A DNA stretch of 64,000 bases from Clostridium jeddahitimonense (GTDB taxonomy: Bacteria; Bacillota; Clostridia; Clostridiales; Clostridiaceae), in the NCBI GenBank assembly GCA_000753455.2, contig LM994670.1, positions 1,614,793 through 1,678,792 on the forward strand, read 5' to 3'. Numbering within the stretch: the stretch's first letter is position 1; every line of letters begins with the position of its first letter. Positions 24,969 through 34,331 of this stretch are shown piece by piece. The position numbers and the translations under genes were made by a program. Below the pieces are notes generated by a model. It did no database searches. It had not been told where the DNA came from and saw nothing but the letters and a program-made list of their open reading frames with translations.

Positions 24969-27197
24969 TTGGAAGTAAGTAGAGAGTTAAATGATGTTAT
25001 AATCCAAGCTTTTAATCACGGTAAGAAAAATAAAGATACGTTTATTACAGCAGAGCATTTATTATATGCACTTACTTTTAATAAAAGTTTTATAGATGCA
25101 GTAAATAATTGCGATGGGGATATTAATAGCTTAAGAAATAATTTAGAAGAATATATTAATGAGTATGTTGATGAAGGAAGTGACGATATACCTCAAGAAA
25201 GTTATAGTTTTCAAGAAGTGTTGATAAGAGCAAGTCAACAAGCTTTATATTCTCAAAGAGATAAGATAAATATAGAACATATAGTAGCAGCTTTTTATGA
25301 TTTGGAAGAAAGCTATTGTAATTATTATTTAATAGAAAATGGTATTGAAAAAACAGATATACTATATAGTTTAGCTCATAGAAATGATGAGGATATTTTA
25401 GAAGATAATGAAGAGTTAATTATAGAAGATAATGATGAAGAAGTAAATGATAAAGAAGAGAAAAAGAAATCAATAATAGATAAGCTTACTATTAATATTA
25501 CTGAGATTGCAAAATCGAGTGATGAGCCATTAGTTGGTAGAGAGGATATATTAGAGAGAACTATTCAAATTCTTTGTAGAAAAGGTAAGAATAATCCACT
25601 TCATATCGGAGAACCTGGAGTTGGTAAGACAGCAATTACATTAGGATTAGCTAGACTTATAAATGAAGGAAAGGTTCCAGAAAAATTAAAGGATTCTGTA
25701 GTTTTATCTTTAGATTTAGGATCTCTTGTAGCTGGAACTAAGTACAGAGGTGATTTCGAAGAGAAGATTAAAAAGGTGCTTGATGAGATAAAGACTTTAA
25801 ATAACCCAATAGTATATATAGATGAAATTCATAATTTAGTTGGAGCAGGGGCTCTAGGTGGGGGATCTTTAGATGCATCAAATCTTTTAAAACCTTATCT
25901 AATAGATGGTAGCATAATGTTTATCGGTGCTACTACTTATGAGGAGTATAAAAAGTATTTCCAAAAGGATAAAGGCTTAAGCAGGAGATTCCAAGTAGTA
26001 GAAGTTAAAGAGCCTTCAGAAAAAGAATGTATAGAGATTTTAAACGGTGTTAAAGAAGCTTATGAAAATTATCATAATGTAAAGTATACTGAGGCTGCAA
26101 TAAAAGCTGCTGTAACATTAAGTCATAAATATATTAATGATAAATTTTTACCAGATAAAGCTATAGATTTAATTGATGAAGCAGGGGCTTTTATTAATTT
26201 AAATAGTAGTAATAGCGAAAGAATAATAGATGAGAATATTATAGAGGATGTAATTTCAAAGATATGTCATATTCCTAAAAAGACTGTAGAGAAGGATGAA
26301 ATTAATTCTCTTAAAAATTTAGAAGAAGACCTAAAGAAAAATATTTTTGGGCAGGACACTGCCATAGAAGAAGTAGTAAGAACTATAAAGATGTCTAGAG
26401 CAGGGTTAACAGAAGCTGATAAACCAGTAGCGTCACTTCTTTTTGTAGGGCCAACAGGAGTTGGTAAAACAGAGATAGCAAGAACATTAAGTAATAGCTT
26501 AGGTGTTAAGCTTATAAGGTTTGATATGAGTGAATATCAAGAAAAGCATGCAGCATCAAAACTTATAGGAGCGCCTCCAGGATATGTTGGATATGAAGAA
26601 GGTGGACTTTTAACAGATGATATTAAAAAGAACCCTCACTGTGTATTACTTCTTGATGAAATAGAAAAAGCTCATATAGATATATTAAATGTGTTACTTC
26701 AAGTTATGGATTATGCTACTTTAAGTGATAATCAAGGAAGAAAAGCAGACTTTAGAAATGTTATTATAATAATGACATCAAATGCAGGAGCTAAAGACAT
26801 TGGAAAATCCTTAGTTGGCTTTGGAGCAAGAGAAATAAAAGGTACTGCTATAATGGAAGAGGTTAAAAAGGTATTCTCTCCTGAGTTTAGAAATAGATTA
26901 GATAAAATAGTAGTATTTAATCATATAGATATAGACATAGCTAAAAATATAGTTGTAAGAGAACTAGAAAAGTTTAAAGAACAGCTATTAAGCAAAAACA
27001 TAAGTATAGACTTCTCAGAAGATGCAATTATTAAGATTGCAGAAAAAGGTACCTCAAAGGAGTTTGGAGCTAGAGAAATAAAGAGAATTATAAATTCTGA
27101 TGTAAAACCATTATTAGTAGATGAAATTCTTTTTGGAAGCTTAAGTAAAGGTGGAATATGTACCGTTAAAGTTGAAGATAACCAATTTAAAATTTAA
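24969..27197 (+). CDS. clpA: ATP-dependent Clp protease ATP-binding subunit ClpA
   Basis: 742 residues, TTG start with GAGGAGGAG overlapping the end of clpS. Domain order: Clp N-terminal repeat domain (1-140), an acidic linker with DNEELIIEDNDEEVNDKEE, AAA-1 with Walker A GEPGVGKT (214-221) and VYIDEIHNLVGAG, then AAA-2 with GPTGVGKTE, LLLDEIEKAH and sensor motif FGAREIKR. The LVGFG stretch before FSPEFRNRLD fits the ClpP-binding loop. It unfolds substrates into ClpP, which is not encoded in this window. The start pairs with clpS, so the two are translationally coupled. Lengths match E. coli ClpA (758). Confidence 0.96.
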   Translation: MEVSRELNDVIIQAFNHGKKNKDTFITAEHLLYALTFNKSFIDAVNNCDGDINSLRNNLEEYINEYVDEGSDDIPQESYSFQEVLIRASQQALYSQRDKINIEHIVAAFYDLEESYCNYYLIENGIEKTDILYSLAHRNDEDILEDNEELIIEDNDEEVNDKEEKKKSIIDKLTINITEIAKSSDEPLVGREDILERTIQILCRKGKNNPLHIGEPGVGKTAITLGLARLINEGKVPEKLKDSVVLSLDLGSLVAGTKYRGDFEEKIKKVLDEIKTLNNPIVYIDEIHNLVGAGALGGGSLDASNLLKPYLIDGSIMFIGATTYEEYKKYFQKDKGLSRRFQVVEVKEPSEKECIEILNGVKEAYENYHNVKYTEAAIKAAVTLSHKYINDKFLPDKAIDLIDEAGAFINLNSSNSERIIDENIIEDVISKICHIPKKTVEKDEINSLKNLEEDLKKNIFGQDTAIEEVVRTIKMSRAGLTEADKPVASLLFVGPTGVGKTEIARTLSNSLGVKLIRFDMSEYQEKHAASKLIGAPPGYVGYEEGGLLTDDIKKNPHCVLLLDEIEKAHIDILNVLLQVMDYATLSDNQGRKADFRNVIIIMTSNAGAKDIGKSLVGFGAREIKGTAIMEEVKKVFSPEFRNRLDKIVVFNHIDIDIAKNIVVRELEKFKEQLLSKNISIDFSEDAIIKIAEKGTSKEFGAREIKRIINSDVKPLLVDEILFGSLSKGGICTVKVEDNQFKI

Positions 27198-27255
27198 TAT
27201 AAGGTAATTTTTGACTATAAATTTATTTATTAAAAATATAGTTAAATAAAGTAAT

Positions 27256-27295
27256 AAAACTGCCTCAAAATTTCAAATGAGGCAGTTTTATTTTT
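27256..27295 (+). terminator. intrinsic terminator of clpSA
   Basis: AAAACTGCCTCA / TGAGGCAGTTTT, 12-bp perfect stem, then ATTTTTA. Confidence 0.9.
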
Positions 27296-27297
27296 AA

Positions 27298-27469
27298 AAT
27301 TATTGTAAATAAATTAGCTGTGTTAAGTTATGGGTTAAATTACTTATAATTACATAATAGTTAAAAATAATATATTAGTTAAAGTATTAACAGGAAATAT
27401 TGGAATTATAAAACAGTTATATAATTGAATAACATAAATATTTTTCCAATAATAATAGATGATTAAAAA
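27298..27469. other. intergenic DNA without recognisable gene
   Basis: Very AT-rich stretch between clpA and the amt promoter. All six frames are short, there are no RBS-linked starts, and I see no RNA-gene structure. The regulatory elements for amt lie at its right edge. Confidence 0.5.
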
Positions 27470-27484
27470 TATTATCAGAAAATA
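27470..27484. promoter_or_regulatory. CodY-box-like site upstream of amt
   Basis: TATTATCAGAAAATA matches the known Firmicute CodY consensus AATTTTCWGAAAATT at 12 of 15 positions and lies 38 bases upstream of the amt -35 box. CodY control of nitrogen transport genes is established in related bacteria; binding here is inference. Confidence 0.4.
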
Positions 27485-27521
27485 ATGAAAATTAAATTTA
27501 TTCTAACTTAATTAAGAAATA

Positions 27522-27551
27522 TTGACAAGATTCGATTTTATTTGCTATACT
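27522..27551 (+). promoter_or_regulatory. amt promoter (TTGACA-18-TATACT)
   Basis: Consensus -35 TTGACA and -10 TATACT with an 18-base spacer ending TTTGC, so transcription starts near 27558 and gives a short leader. Confidence 0.72.
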
Positions 27552-27604
27552 CGTCCCTGTCGCATTTTTAGAATGTAAAAATTATATATTAAAGGAGGAG
27601 TCTT

Positions 27605-28807
27605 ATGATTAATAATGGGGATGTGGCTTTTATAATTATAGCTACTGTACTAGTTTTAATTATGATACCGGGGCTAGCATTTTTCTATGGAGGATTAGTT
27701 GAAAGAAAAAATTCTTTAACAATCATGTTCCAAATATTTGTAGCAATAGGAATAGTATCATTATTATGGATATTTGGTGGGTTTAGCTTAGTATTTGGTA
27801 ATGATATTGGAGGCGTTATTGGTAATCCACTTCAATATTTTGCGTTCAAAGACGTTACCTTTACTGTTAATGCTACCTACAGTAATACAATACCATTCAT
27901 AATGTTCTTTATGTATCAATTAATGTTTGCTATAATAACGGCACCATTAATGACAGGAGCTTTTGCTAATAGATTGACTGTAAGTGGATGGATAAAAGTA
28001 TTAATTCCATGGATGATACTTATATACTTCCCAGTAGCTCACTGGGTTTGGGGTGGCGGATTCTTAGCTAAGATGGGATTCGTAGACTTCGCTGGAGGAG
28101 CAGTAATCCACATTACATCAGGATTTGGATGTTTAGGTGCATTATGTGTACTAGGTAAAAGAAAGTATAAAAATGAAAAAGGGCCATTTAATTTAGGACT
28201 GGTTGCCATTGGTGGAGCTTTACTATTATTTGGATGGTTTGGATTTAATGCAGGCGGAACTTTAGCAGCAGCTGAAACAGCGGCAATAGTTTTCACAAAT
28301 ACTGCAGTTGCAGCAGCGACAGGAATGGTTGTTTGGTTAATACTTTATGCTATGCATAGTAAAAGAGCATCTTTCCTAGAAATAATAATAGGTGCAGTTG
28401 CGGGACTTGCGACAGTTACACCAGCATCAGGATACATAGATCCATTAGGAGCGGTTATAATAGGTGCAATAGCAGCTATAGTATGTTTCTTATGTGTAGA
28501 ATTCGAAAGAAAGAAATGGGATGATGCACTTGATGTTTGGGGAGTTCACGGAATGGGTGGATTTATAGGTACACTATTAGTAGGTATATTGGCAAACCCA
28601 AGAGTAAATGGAGTATCAGCTGGATTAAAGCAATTCTCAATACAATTAATAGGATGCTTAATAATAGCTGTTTATTCAATTGTAATGACTTACATAATAT
28701 TTAAAGTAGTAGATAAGATTAAATCTATAAAAGTAAGCGACGAAGTGCAATTAAAAGGATTAGACCAAGAATTCTTCAAAGAGAGTTATGAAACAAAATA
28801 CGAGTAA
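27605..28807 (+). CDS. amt: ammonium transporter Amt
   Basis: 400 residues with about 11 membrane helices. Hallmarks are the PGLAFFYGGLVERKN start of helix 1, FGWFGFNAGGTLAA around 205-218, and VWGVHGMGGFIGTLLVGILA near the C-terminus, which includes the second pore His of the family; the first pore His sits in PVAHWVWGG. It conducts ammonia/ammonium into the cell. No GlnK PII gene is next to it; instead a UreI-like channel follows 26 bases later, tying it to the urease locus. AAAGGAGGAG precedes the ATG. Confidence 0.96.
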   Translation: MINNGDVAFIIIATVLVLIMIPGLAFFYGGLVERKNSLTIMFQIFVAIGIVSLLWIFGGFSLVFGNDIGGVIGNPLQYFAFKDVTFTVNATYSNTIPFIMFFMYQLMFAIITAPLMTGAFANRLTVSGWIKVLIPWMILIYFPVAHWVWGGGFLAKMGFVDFAGGAVIHITSGFGCLGALCVLGKRKYKNEKGPFNLGLVAIGGALLLFGWFGFNAGGTLAAAETAAIVFTNTAVAAATGMVVWLILYAMHSKRASFLEIIIGAVAGLATVTPASGYIDPLGAVIIGAIAAIVCFLCVEFERKKWDDALDVWGVHGMGGFIGTLLVGILANPRVNGVSAGLKQFSIQLIGCLIIAVYSIVMTYIIFKVVDKIKSIKVSDEVQLKGLDQEFFKESYETKYE

Positions 28808-28833
28808 AAAATAAAAGAAAGAAGATGTAAATT

Positions 28834-29346
28834 ATGTTAGGTGTAGTTTTATTATATGTTGGAGTGGTTCTTATACTTAATGGTATAGCAAGGCTTTGTA
28901 ATGTTGATCAAAAGTCTATGGCAGTATTTAATGTATTTACTGGAGTATTATCATTTGTAGTAAATATAATAGCAGTAGTACAAGGAGAGTATTTTGCAGC
29001 AGGAACAGGTTTGTTATTTGGATTTACATATCTATTTATTGCAGCAAGATGTTTATTTAATCTAGATGGTAGATTATATGGATGGTATTGTTTATTTGTA
29101 GCAATTAATACAATTCCATTAGCGTTTATTGATCCAACGACATTTAAATTTATAGACTTCACTGTAGGAAATATATATTGGGTTATTATATGGCTTTTAT
29201 GGGGCTTATTATGGTTAACTGGATTTATAGAATTAGTAATGAAGAAAGATTTAGGGAAATTTGTTGGATACTTATCAGTTATTGATGGTATTTTCACAGC
29301 TTGGATTCCAGGATTCTTATTATTAATTAATATGTTTCCTAAATAA
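28834..29346 (+). CDS. AmiS/UreI family urea/amide channel
   Basis: 170 residues, six predicted membrane helices. The pattern LGVVLLYVGVVLILNG, GLLFGFTYLFIAA, RLYGWYCLFVAINT and the final GYLSVIDGIFTAWIPGFLLL is that of AmiS/UreI transporters. Helicobacter UreI is a proton-gated urea channel; the periplasmic His residues needed for acid gating are few here, so it may be ungated. Transcribed with amt and closed by a terminator, directly ahead of the urease structural genes, so urea uptake is the likely role. Confidence 0.9.
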   Translation: MLGVVLLYVGVVLILNGIARLCNVDQKSMAVFNVFTGVLSFVVNIIAVVQGEYFAAGTGLLFGFTYLFIAARCLFNLDGRLYGWYCLFVAINTIPLAFIDPTTFKFIDFTVGNIYWVIIWLLWGLLWLTGFIELVMKKDLGKFVGYLSVIDGIFTAWIPGFLLLINMFPK

Positions 29347-29357
29347 ATTTTAAAAGA

Positions 29358-29410
29358 GATTGTTACAAAATGATTTTTTCGGATCATTTTGTAGTGATCT
29401 TTTTTTTATT
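29358..29410 (+). terminator. intrinsic terminator of amt-ureI-like unit
   Basis: TACAAAATGAT / ATCATTTTGTA stem (extended to GAT/ATC at the base), loop TTTTTCGG, then eight T. It makes amt and the channel a unit distinct from urease. Confidence 0.85.
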
Positions 29411-29604
29411 TTAGTATTATTACTTGAAAACGATATAATAATTTCATTAAAAAAGATGAAAAATACATAAAAATACATGAAAAAATTACCCAAAAATGTC
29501 GAAAAATAAAGATAAATTAAAAAAATGATAAGAGGTAAACTTTTTCATGTGATAAATATTCAATATATAATCTTTAAAAATAAAAAAGTGTTAAAAGTGT
29601 AAAT

Positions 29605-29633
29605 TTGAATGATAAATAAAAAAGGTGTATAAA
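29605..29633 (+). promoter_or_regulatory. probable urease operon promoter (TTGAAT-17-TATAAA)
   Basis: Four to five of six matches in both hexamers with the ideal 17-base spacer, 55 bases before ureA. The remaining intergenic DNA from 29411 is a monotonous A-rich leader with nothing else recognisable. Confidence 0.5.
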
Positions 29634-29687
29634 AATAAGGTCGCAAAAAATTGTGATATTTAAATTATAATGAGGGAGGATACAGCT

Positions 29688-29990
29688 ATGAGATTATCAA
29701 TGAAGGAACAAGAAAAATTAATGATAGTTGTAGCGGCAGATGTTGCTAGAAGAAGACTAGCAAAAGGAATTAAGTTAAATTATCCAGAATCTATAGCGCT
29801 TATTACAGACGAAATAATGGAAGGTGCTAGAGAAGGTAAGTCTGTAGAACTTCTTATGAATGAAGGTAGACAAGTACTTAAAAGAGAGCAAGTGATGGAA
29901 GGAATACCAGAAATGATTCATACTATACAAGTTGAATGTACATTCCCAGATGGTACAAAGCTTGTAACAGTACATGATCCTATTCAATAA
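29688..29990 (+). CDS. ureA: urease gamma subunit
   Basis: 100 residues from ATG 29688, the standard length for UreA, with GGGAGG eight bases upstream; an earlier in-frame ATG at 29670 precedes the RBS and is rejected. The sequence [34 protein letters not shown] and GMPEM-like [21 protein letters not shown] is diagnostic. It is one of the three structural polypeptides of the cytosolic nickel enzyme that hydrolyses urea to ammonia and carbamate. First gene of ureABC. Confidence 0.97.
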   Translation: MRLSMKEQEKLMIVVAADVARRRLAKGIKLNYPESIALITDEIMEGAREGKSVELLMNEGRQVLKREQVMEGIPEMIHTIQVECTFPDGTKLVTVHDPIQ

Positions 29991-30005
29991 GTGGAGGTTT
30001 AAATT

Positions 30006-30329
30006 ATGATACCAGGAGAATACATATTAGCTGAAGAGCCAATTAAATATAATGAAGGATTTGAAGCAATCGAATTAAAAGTTATAAATAGAGGTGACAG
30101 ACCAGTTCAAATAGGTTCTCATTTTCATTTCTATGAAGTAAATAATGCATTAGAGTTTGATAGAGAAACTGCATATGGAAAGAGATTAGATATACCAGCA
30201 GGTACTGCTGTAAGATTTGAACCAGGTGATGAAAAAATCGTTAATTTAATAGATATAGCTGGAAAGAGAAAAGTTTACGGTTTATGTAATAAAGTTGATG
30301 GATTCCTAGCTAAAGGAGGTAGAAAATAA
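30006..30329 (+). CDS. ureB: urease beta subunit
   Basis: 107 residues. [12 protein letters not shown] at the start and [38 protein letters not shown] later are the UreB signatures. GTGGAGG precedes the ATG. Its stop TAA overlaps the ureC ATG by one base, giving translational coupling and equal stoichiometry. Confidence 0.97.
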   Translation: MIPGEYILAEEPIKYNEGFEAIELKVINRGDRPVQIGSHFHFYEVNNALEFDRETAYGKRLDIPAGTAVRFEPGDEKIVNLIDIAGKRKVYGLCNKVDGFLAKGGRK

Positions 30330-32044
30330 TGGCTTTTGAAATAGACAGAAAACATTATTCTGATTTATTTGGACCAACTACAGGAGATAGTATTAGACTT
30401 GCAGATACAGATTTATTCTTAAAGATCGAAAAAGACTACACAGTTTATGGTGATGAATGTAAATTCGGTGGTGGAAAATCTTTAAGAGATGGTATGGGTC
30501 AAAACTCAATAGAAACAAGAAAAAATCCAAAGGTTGTTGACTTAATAATCACAGGAGCTACTGTTTTAGATTATACAGGAGTATATAAAGCTGATATCGG
30601 TATTAAAGATGGAAAAATCGTTGCAATAGGTAAAGGTGGAAATCCTGATGGAATGGATAATGTAGATTTCATAGTAGGAGTTAGTACTGAAGCTTTAGCA
30701 GGGGAAGGATGTATCTTAACTGCTGGAGGAATTGATACTCACGTTCACTTTATTAGCCCAGATTTAGTAGACTCAGCTTTACATGGAGGAATTACTACTG
30801 TAATCGGTGGTGGGACAGGCCCTAACGATGGAACAAACGCAACTACTTGTACTCCAGGTGAATGGCATATTCATAGAATATTAGAATCTTTTGATTCACT
30901 TCCAATAAACGTAGGTATTCTTGGAAAAGGTAGTGGAGCTAACGTTGAAGTTAATGCAGAACAAATAAGAGCTGGTGCTTGTGGATTAAAGATTCATGAA
31001 GACTGGGGTGCAACTAGATCAGCAATTGACTACGCTTTAAGAACAGCTGATGAGTATGATGTACAAGTTGCTATACATACAGATACTTTAAATGAAGGTG
31101 GATTCGTTGAAGACACTATAAAAGCAATAGGTGGAAGAGTTATTCATACATTCCATACAGAAGGTGCTGGTGGGGGACATGCTCCTGACATATTAAAGAT
31201 GGCATCACATCCAAATGTATTACCAGCGTCAACTAACCCAACAAAACCTTATACAGTTAATACTGTAGCTGAACATTTAGACATGCTTATGGTTTGTCAC
31301 CACTTAGATAACAAAGTTCCAGAAGATATAGCTTTTGCTGATTCAAGAATTAGAAAGCAAACAATTGCTGCAGAAGATATACTTCACGATATGGGTGTAT
31401 TCAGTATCATGAGTTCAGACACAATGGCTATGGGAAGAATTGGAGAAGTTGTTTCTAGAACATGGCAAACTGCTTCTAAGATGAAGAATCAAAGAGGTCC
31501 TCTAGCAAATGATTCAGAATATGACGATAATAACAGACTTAGAAGATACGTTGCAAAATATACAATAAACCCAGCTATAGCACACGGGATATCTGATTAT
31601 GTTGGATCTGTAGAAATTGGTAAGATGGCGGATTTAGTTTTATGGGAACCTGCTTTCTTTGGAGTTAAGCCTAAGGTAGTAATTAAAGGTGGAATGATTA
31701 ACCTTTCAGTTATGGGAGAATCAAATGCTTCAATTCCAACATGTCAACCAGAGATGTTAAGAAAGATGTTTGGTGCACATGGAAAAGCTGTAGGACAAAC
31801 TACTGCTGCATTCGTATCAAAATATGCTTTTGAAGATGACATAAAAGGAAAATTAGGTTTAGAAAAACAAGTATTACCTGTAAGTGGTATTAGAAATTTA
31901 ACTAAGAAAGATATGAAACTTAATGATGCTATGCCTGAGTTAGAAGTAGATCCTCAAACTTATGACGTTACAGTTGATGGAGAACTTATAACTTGTGAGC
32001 CAGCAGAGACATTACCAATGGCTCAAAGATACTTCTTATTCTAA
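30329..32044 (+). CDS. ureC: urease alpha (catalytic) subunit
   Basis: 571 residues, typical length. All nickel ligands are present at a constant offset of four from Klebsiella numbering: His138 and His140 in DTHVHF, the carbamylated Lys221 in CGLKIHED, His250 in VAIHTD, His276 in HTFHTEG, Asp364 in MSSDTMAMG. The flap CHHLD motif is at 323-327. It should therefore be catalytically competent once activated. Codon use is richer in C-ending codons (AAC, TTC, ATC) than that of neighbours, as expected for a highly expressed enzyme. Confidence 0.98.
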   Translation: MAFEIDRKHYSDLFGPTTGDSIRLADTDLFLKIEKDYTVYGDECKFGGGKSLRDGMGQNSIETRKNPKVVDLIITGATVLDYTGVYKADIGIKDGKIVAIGKGGNPDGMDNVDFIVGVSTEALAGEGCILTAGGIDTHVHFISPDLVDSALHGGITTVIGGGTGPNDGTNATTCTPGEWHIHRILESFDSLPINVGILGKGSGANVEVNAEQIRAGACGLKIHEDWGATRSAIDYALRTADEYDVQVAIHTDTLNEGGFVEDTIKAIGGRVIHTFHTEGAGGGHAPDILKMASHPNVLPASTNPTKPYTVNTVAEHLDMLMVCHHLDNKVPEDIAFADSRIRKQTIAAEDILHDMGVFSIMSSDTMAMGRIGEVVSRTWQTASKMKNQRGPLANDSEYDDNNRLRRYVAKYTINPAIAHGISDYVGSVEIGKMADLVLWEPAFFGVKPKVVIKGGMINLSVMGESNASIPTCQPEMLRKMFGAHGKAVGQTTAAFVSKYAFEDDIKGKLGLEKQVLPVSGIRNLTKKDMKLNDAMPELEVDPQTYDVTVDGELITCEPAETLPMAQRYFLF

Positions 32045-32065
32045 GATATATTTATGGAGAGAAAA

Positions 32066-32299
32066 ATGGCTTTATATAAGGTTTTTGTTGTAACTGCTGA
32101 TACTATGGCAGAAATGGGTAAGATAGCTCATTCATTAGGGAATAGACATCTTCCAGCTCAATTTCAAGATGGTAAAATGCTATTACAATATGATGAAAGA
32201 ATAGAAGAAATATTAAAATCAGCTCATATCGAATATAAGCTAGATGAAGTTAGTTTAGAAGTAGCTTTTAGGGATATTGATTCTGATCATATACACTAA
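32066..32299 (+). CDS. stand-alone UreE C-terminal (metal-binding) domain
   Basis: 77 residues from ATG 32066, with GGAGAG just upstream (an in-frame ATG at 32054 lies before that site). It reads [20 protein letters not shown], then [24 protein letters not shown] and ends DSDHIH. This matches residues of the C-terminal half of UreE, including the conserved His of LGN-K/R-HLP that binds nickel at the dimer interface. The N-terminal peptide-binding domain is absent. A full UreE is encoded at 33875, with LGNKHLPAHF at the same place. So the operon holds one complete and one half UreE. It may be an accessory nickel carrier or a duplication remnant kept in frame. Confidence 0.78.
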   Translation: MALYKVFVVTADTMAEMGKIAHSLGNRHLPAQFQDGKMLLQYDERIEEILKSAHIEYKLDEVSLEVAFRDIDSDHIH

Positions 32300-32307
32300 A
32301 AAAATTT

Positions 32308-32336
32308 CCTAAGGATAGGTTATATTTATCCTTAGG
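32308..32336 (+). terminator. intra-operon hairpin between UreE-like gene and ureG
   Basis: CCTAAGGATA / TATCCTTAGG, perfect 10-bp stem with a nine-base loop. The following bases AGATTTTAG give a poor U-run, so partial termination or an mRNA stability element is more likely than a full stop. It would set accessory genes at a lower level than ureABC. Confidence 0.6.
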
Positions 32337-32382
32337 AGATTTTAGATTATTTTTAACTAATTATAGTAAAGGAGATTTTATT

Positions 32383-32994
32383 ATGAGACCAGTAGTAATA
32401 GGGGTTGGAGGTCCTGTAGGCGCAGGAAAAACTCTTTTAATTGAAAGAGTAACAAGACAGATGGCAAAAGATTATGAATTAGCTGTAATAACTAATGACA
32501 TATATACAAAAGAAGATGCAAAATTCATGGTTGAAAATTCAGTATTAGAAGAAGGTAGAATTATTGGAGTAGAAACAGGAGGATGTCCTCATACAGCAAT
32601 AAGAGAAGATGCTTCAATGAATTTTGCAGCTATAGAAGAATTAAAAAATAAATTTACTAATTTAGACATAATATTTGTTGAAAGCGGCGGAGATAATTTA
32701 GCAGCTACATTTAGTCCAGATTTAGTTGATTTTTCAATGTACATAATAGACGTTGCTCAAGGTGAAAAGATACCTAGAAAAGCAGGACAAGGTATGATTA
32801 AGAGTGATTTATTTGTTATAAATAAAATAGATTTAGCACCATATGTTGGAGCAAATTTAGATGTTATGAGAGAAGATACATTAACATTTAGAGGAGAAAA
32901 GGACTTTATATTCACTAACTTAAAAACAGATGAGGGAATAGAAACTATTATTAAGTGGATAAAAGAAAAATGTTTATTAGAAGGAATTTGTTAA
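32383..32994 (+). CDS. ureG: urease accessory GTPase UreG
   Basis: 203 residues. P-loop GGPVGAGKT at residues 8-16, the metal-binding CPH motif in [15 protein letters not shown] at about 66-80, and the GTPase motif [11 protein letters not shown]. UreG hydrolyses GTP to drive nickel delivery from UreE to the apo-urease with UreD and UreF. It is preceded by AAAGGAG and follows the hairpin region. Only one base separates it from ureD. Confidence 0.97.
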   Translation: MRPVVIGVGGPVGAGKTLLIERVTRQMAKDYELAVITNDIYTKEDAKFMVENSVLEEGRIIGVETGGCPHTAIREDASMNFAAIEELKNKFTNLDIIFVESGGDNLAATFSPDLVDFSMYIIDVAQGEKIPRKAGQGMIKSDLFVINKIDLAPYVGANLDVMREDTLTFRGEKDFIFTNLKTDEGIETIIKWIKEKCLLEGIC

Positions 32995-32995
32995 T

Positions 32996-33841
32996 ATGAT
33001 TAACGATATGAATAATAAAATAGCTGGAAATGCAGAGCTAGTTTTAGAGAATAAACCTAATGGAACAGTTGCAACTACAGTTCATTTTGTAGGTGCATCT
33101 AAGGTTTCACCAGCAATATTTTTAGGCAGAGAAAAGACACCATGCTATTTTTTACTTCACTTAGGTGGAGGATATGTTGAGGGTGAAATATATAAAAACT
33201 CAATAGAAGTAAAAAAAGATGCTAAGGCAATAATAACAACACAAGCACCAACTAAGGTGTACAAATGCGAAAAAAATAAAGAAGCGGCTTGTCAAGAAAC
33301 TATTATAAGAATGGAAGAGAATTCTGTTTTAGAATATATTTCCGACAGTGTTATCTTATATAAAAATGCTGTATATAATCAAGATACAACTATATATATG
33401 GATAAAAAAGCTACTCTTATTTATACAGATGGAATAACATCAGGTTGGTCACCGGATGGATCTAAATTCCAATATGATTCTGTAAAGATGAGAAATAAGA
33501 TTTATGTAGATAATAAACTTTTATTGTTAGATAATTTACAATTAAGTCCAAGAGAATATGATGTAACTGAACTTGGGATATTAGAAGGTTATATTAATTT
33601 TGGCACAATGGTAGTTATAAATGAAAATATGAATGAAAATTATGTTGAAAAAGCAAGAGAGATTATCGATGCTTTAAATTTAGATATAAAATATGGTGTT
33701 TCCATATTAGAAGAGCATGGCATTATAATAAGAATTTTAGGAAATTTAACTCAAGAAATTCAAAAGGCAATAGATGCAGTGCACTATTATCTTAGAGAAG
33801 AATTATTTGGTTTAAAACCAATAAATATACGTAAGTATTAA
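32996..33841 (+). CDS. ureD: urease accessory protein UreD (UreH)
   Basis: 281 residues, beta-rich scaffold protein. Conserved landmarks are the N-terminal LVLENKPNGTVATTVHF, the ITTQAPTKVYK motif around 80-92 and LEYISDSVILYKNA, then DGITSGWSPDGSKFQ. UreD binds the urease alpha subunit and carries the tunnel for nickel. The start is one base after the ureG stop, with AAGGAATT upstream. A second Met four codons later is also possible. Confidence 0.92.
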   Translation: MINDMNNKIAGNAELVLENKPNGTVATTVHFVGASKVSPAIFLGREKTPCYFLLHLGGGYVEGEIYKNSIEVKKDAKAIITTQAPTKVYKCEKNKEAACQETIIRMEENSVLEYISDSVILYKNAVYNQDTTIYMDKKATLIYTDGITSGWSPDGSKFQYDSVKMRNKIYVDNKLLLLDNLQLSPREYDVTELGILEGYINFGTMVVINENMNENYVEKAREIIDALNLDIKYGVSILEEHGIIIRILGNLTQEIQKAIDAVHYYLREELFGLKPINIRKY

Positions 33842-33874
33842 TAAAATATTAAGTTAAATAAGGAGGTTCTTTCT

Positions 33875-34330
33875 ATGCTTTTTGAAAAGATATTAGGAAA
33901 TTTAGATGAATTAGAAAGTACAGATGGGTATCATTTAGAAAAAATATATATAGATAGTGATGATTTAGTTAAAAGAATAATAAGAGTTAAATCAGATCAT
34001 AACCATGAACATGGAATATCATTAGATAGAGGTATGAAATTAAGAGATGGAGATATATTATTTAATGATGGTCATAATTTAGTTATAGTAAAAGTTAAAA
34101 GTGAAGATGTTTTAGTTATTAAACCTAAGGATATAACTGAAATGGCATATATTGCACATAAATTAGGAAATAAACATCTACCTGCACATTTTGAAGATGA
34201 TGTTATGATAGTTCAATATGATTATTTAGTTGAGGATGAATTAAGGAAAGATAACATCAATTATTCAAGAGAAGATAGAAGAGTAAAAAACGCTTTTACA
34301 CATGTTAATTTTATGGAGCATAAGCATTAG
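33875..34330 (+). CDS. ureE: urease nickel metallochaperone UreE
   Basis: 151 residues. The N-terminal peptide-binding domain has the typical KSDHNHEHGISLDRGMKLRDGDIL, and the C-terminal domain has the LGNKHLPAHFED nickel site at the dimer interface. The tail (NFMEHKH) holds two His, not the long His-rich tail of Klebsiella, so storage capacity is low. AAGGAGG precedes the ATG. The gene sits between ureD and ureF rather than next to ureC, where a truncated paralogue occurs. Confidence 0.95.
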   Translation: MLFEKILGNLDELESTDGYHLEKIYIDSDDLVKRIIRVKSDHNHEHGISLDRGMKLRDGDILFNDGHNLVIVKVKSEDVLVIKPKDITEMAYIAHKLGNKHLPAHFEDDVMIVQYDYLVEDELRKDNINYSREDRRVKNAFTHVNFMEHKH

Positions 34331-34331
34331 T

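Noticed and set aside
28908..29387. 159-codon minus-strand frame opposite the UreI-like gene
   Set aside because: It is a shadow of a membrane protein gene; composition (Asn/Pro/His-rich) is not protein-like and there is no RBS.
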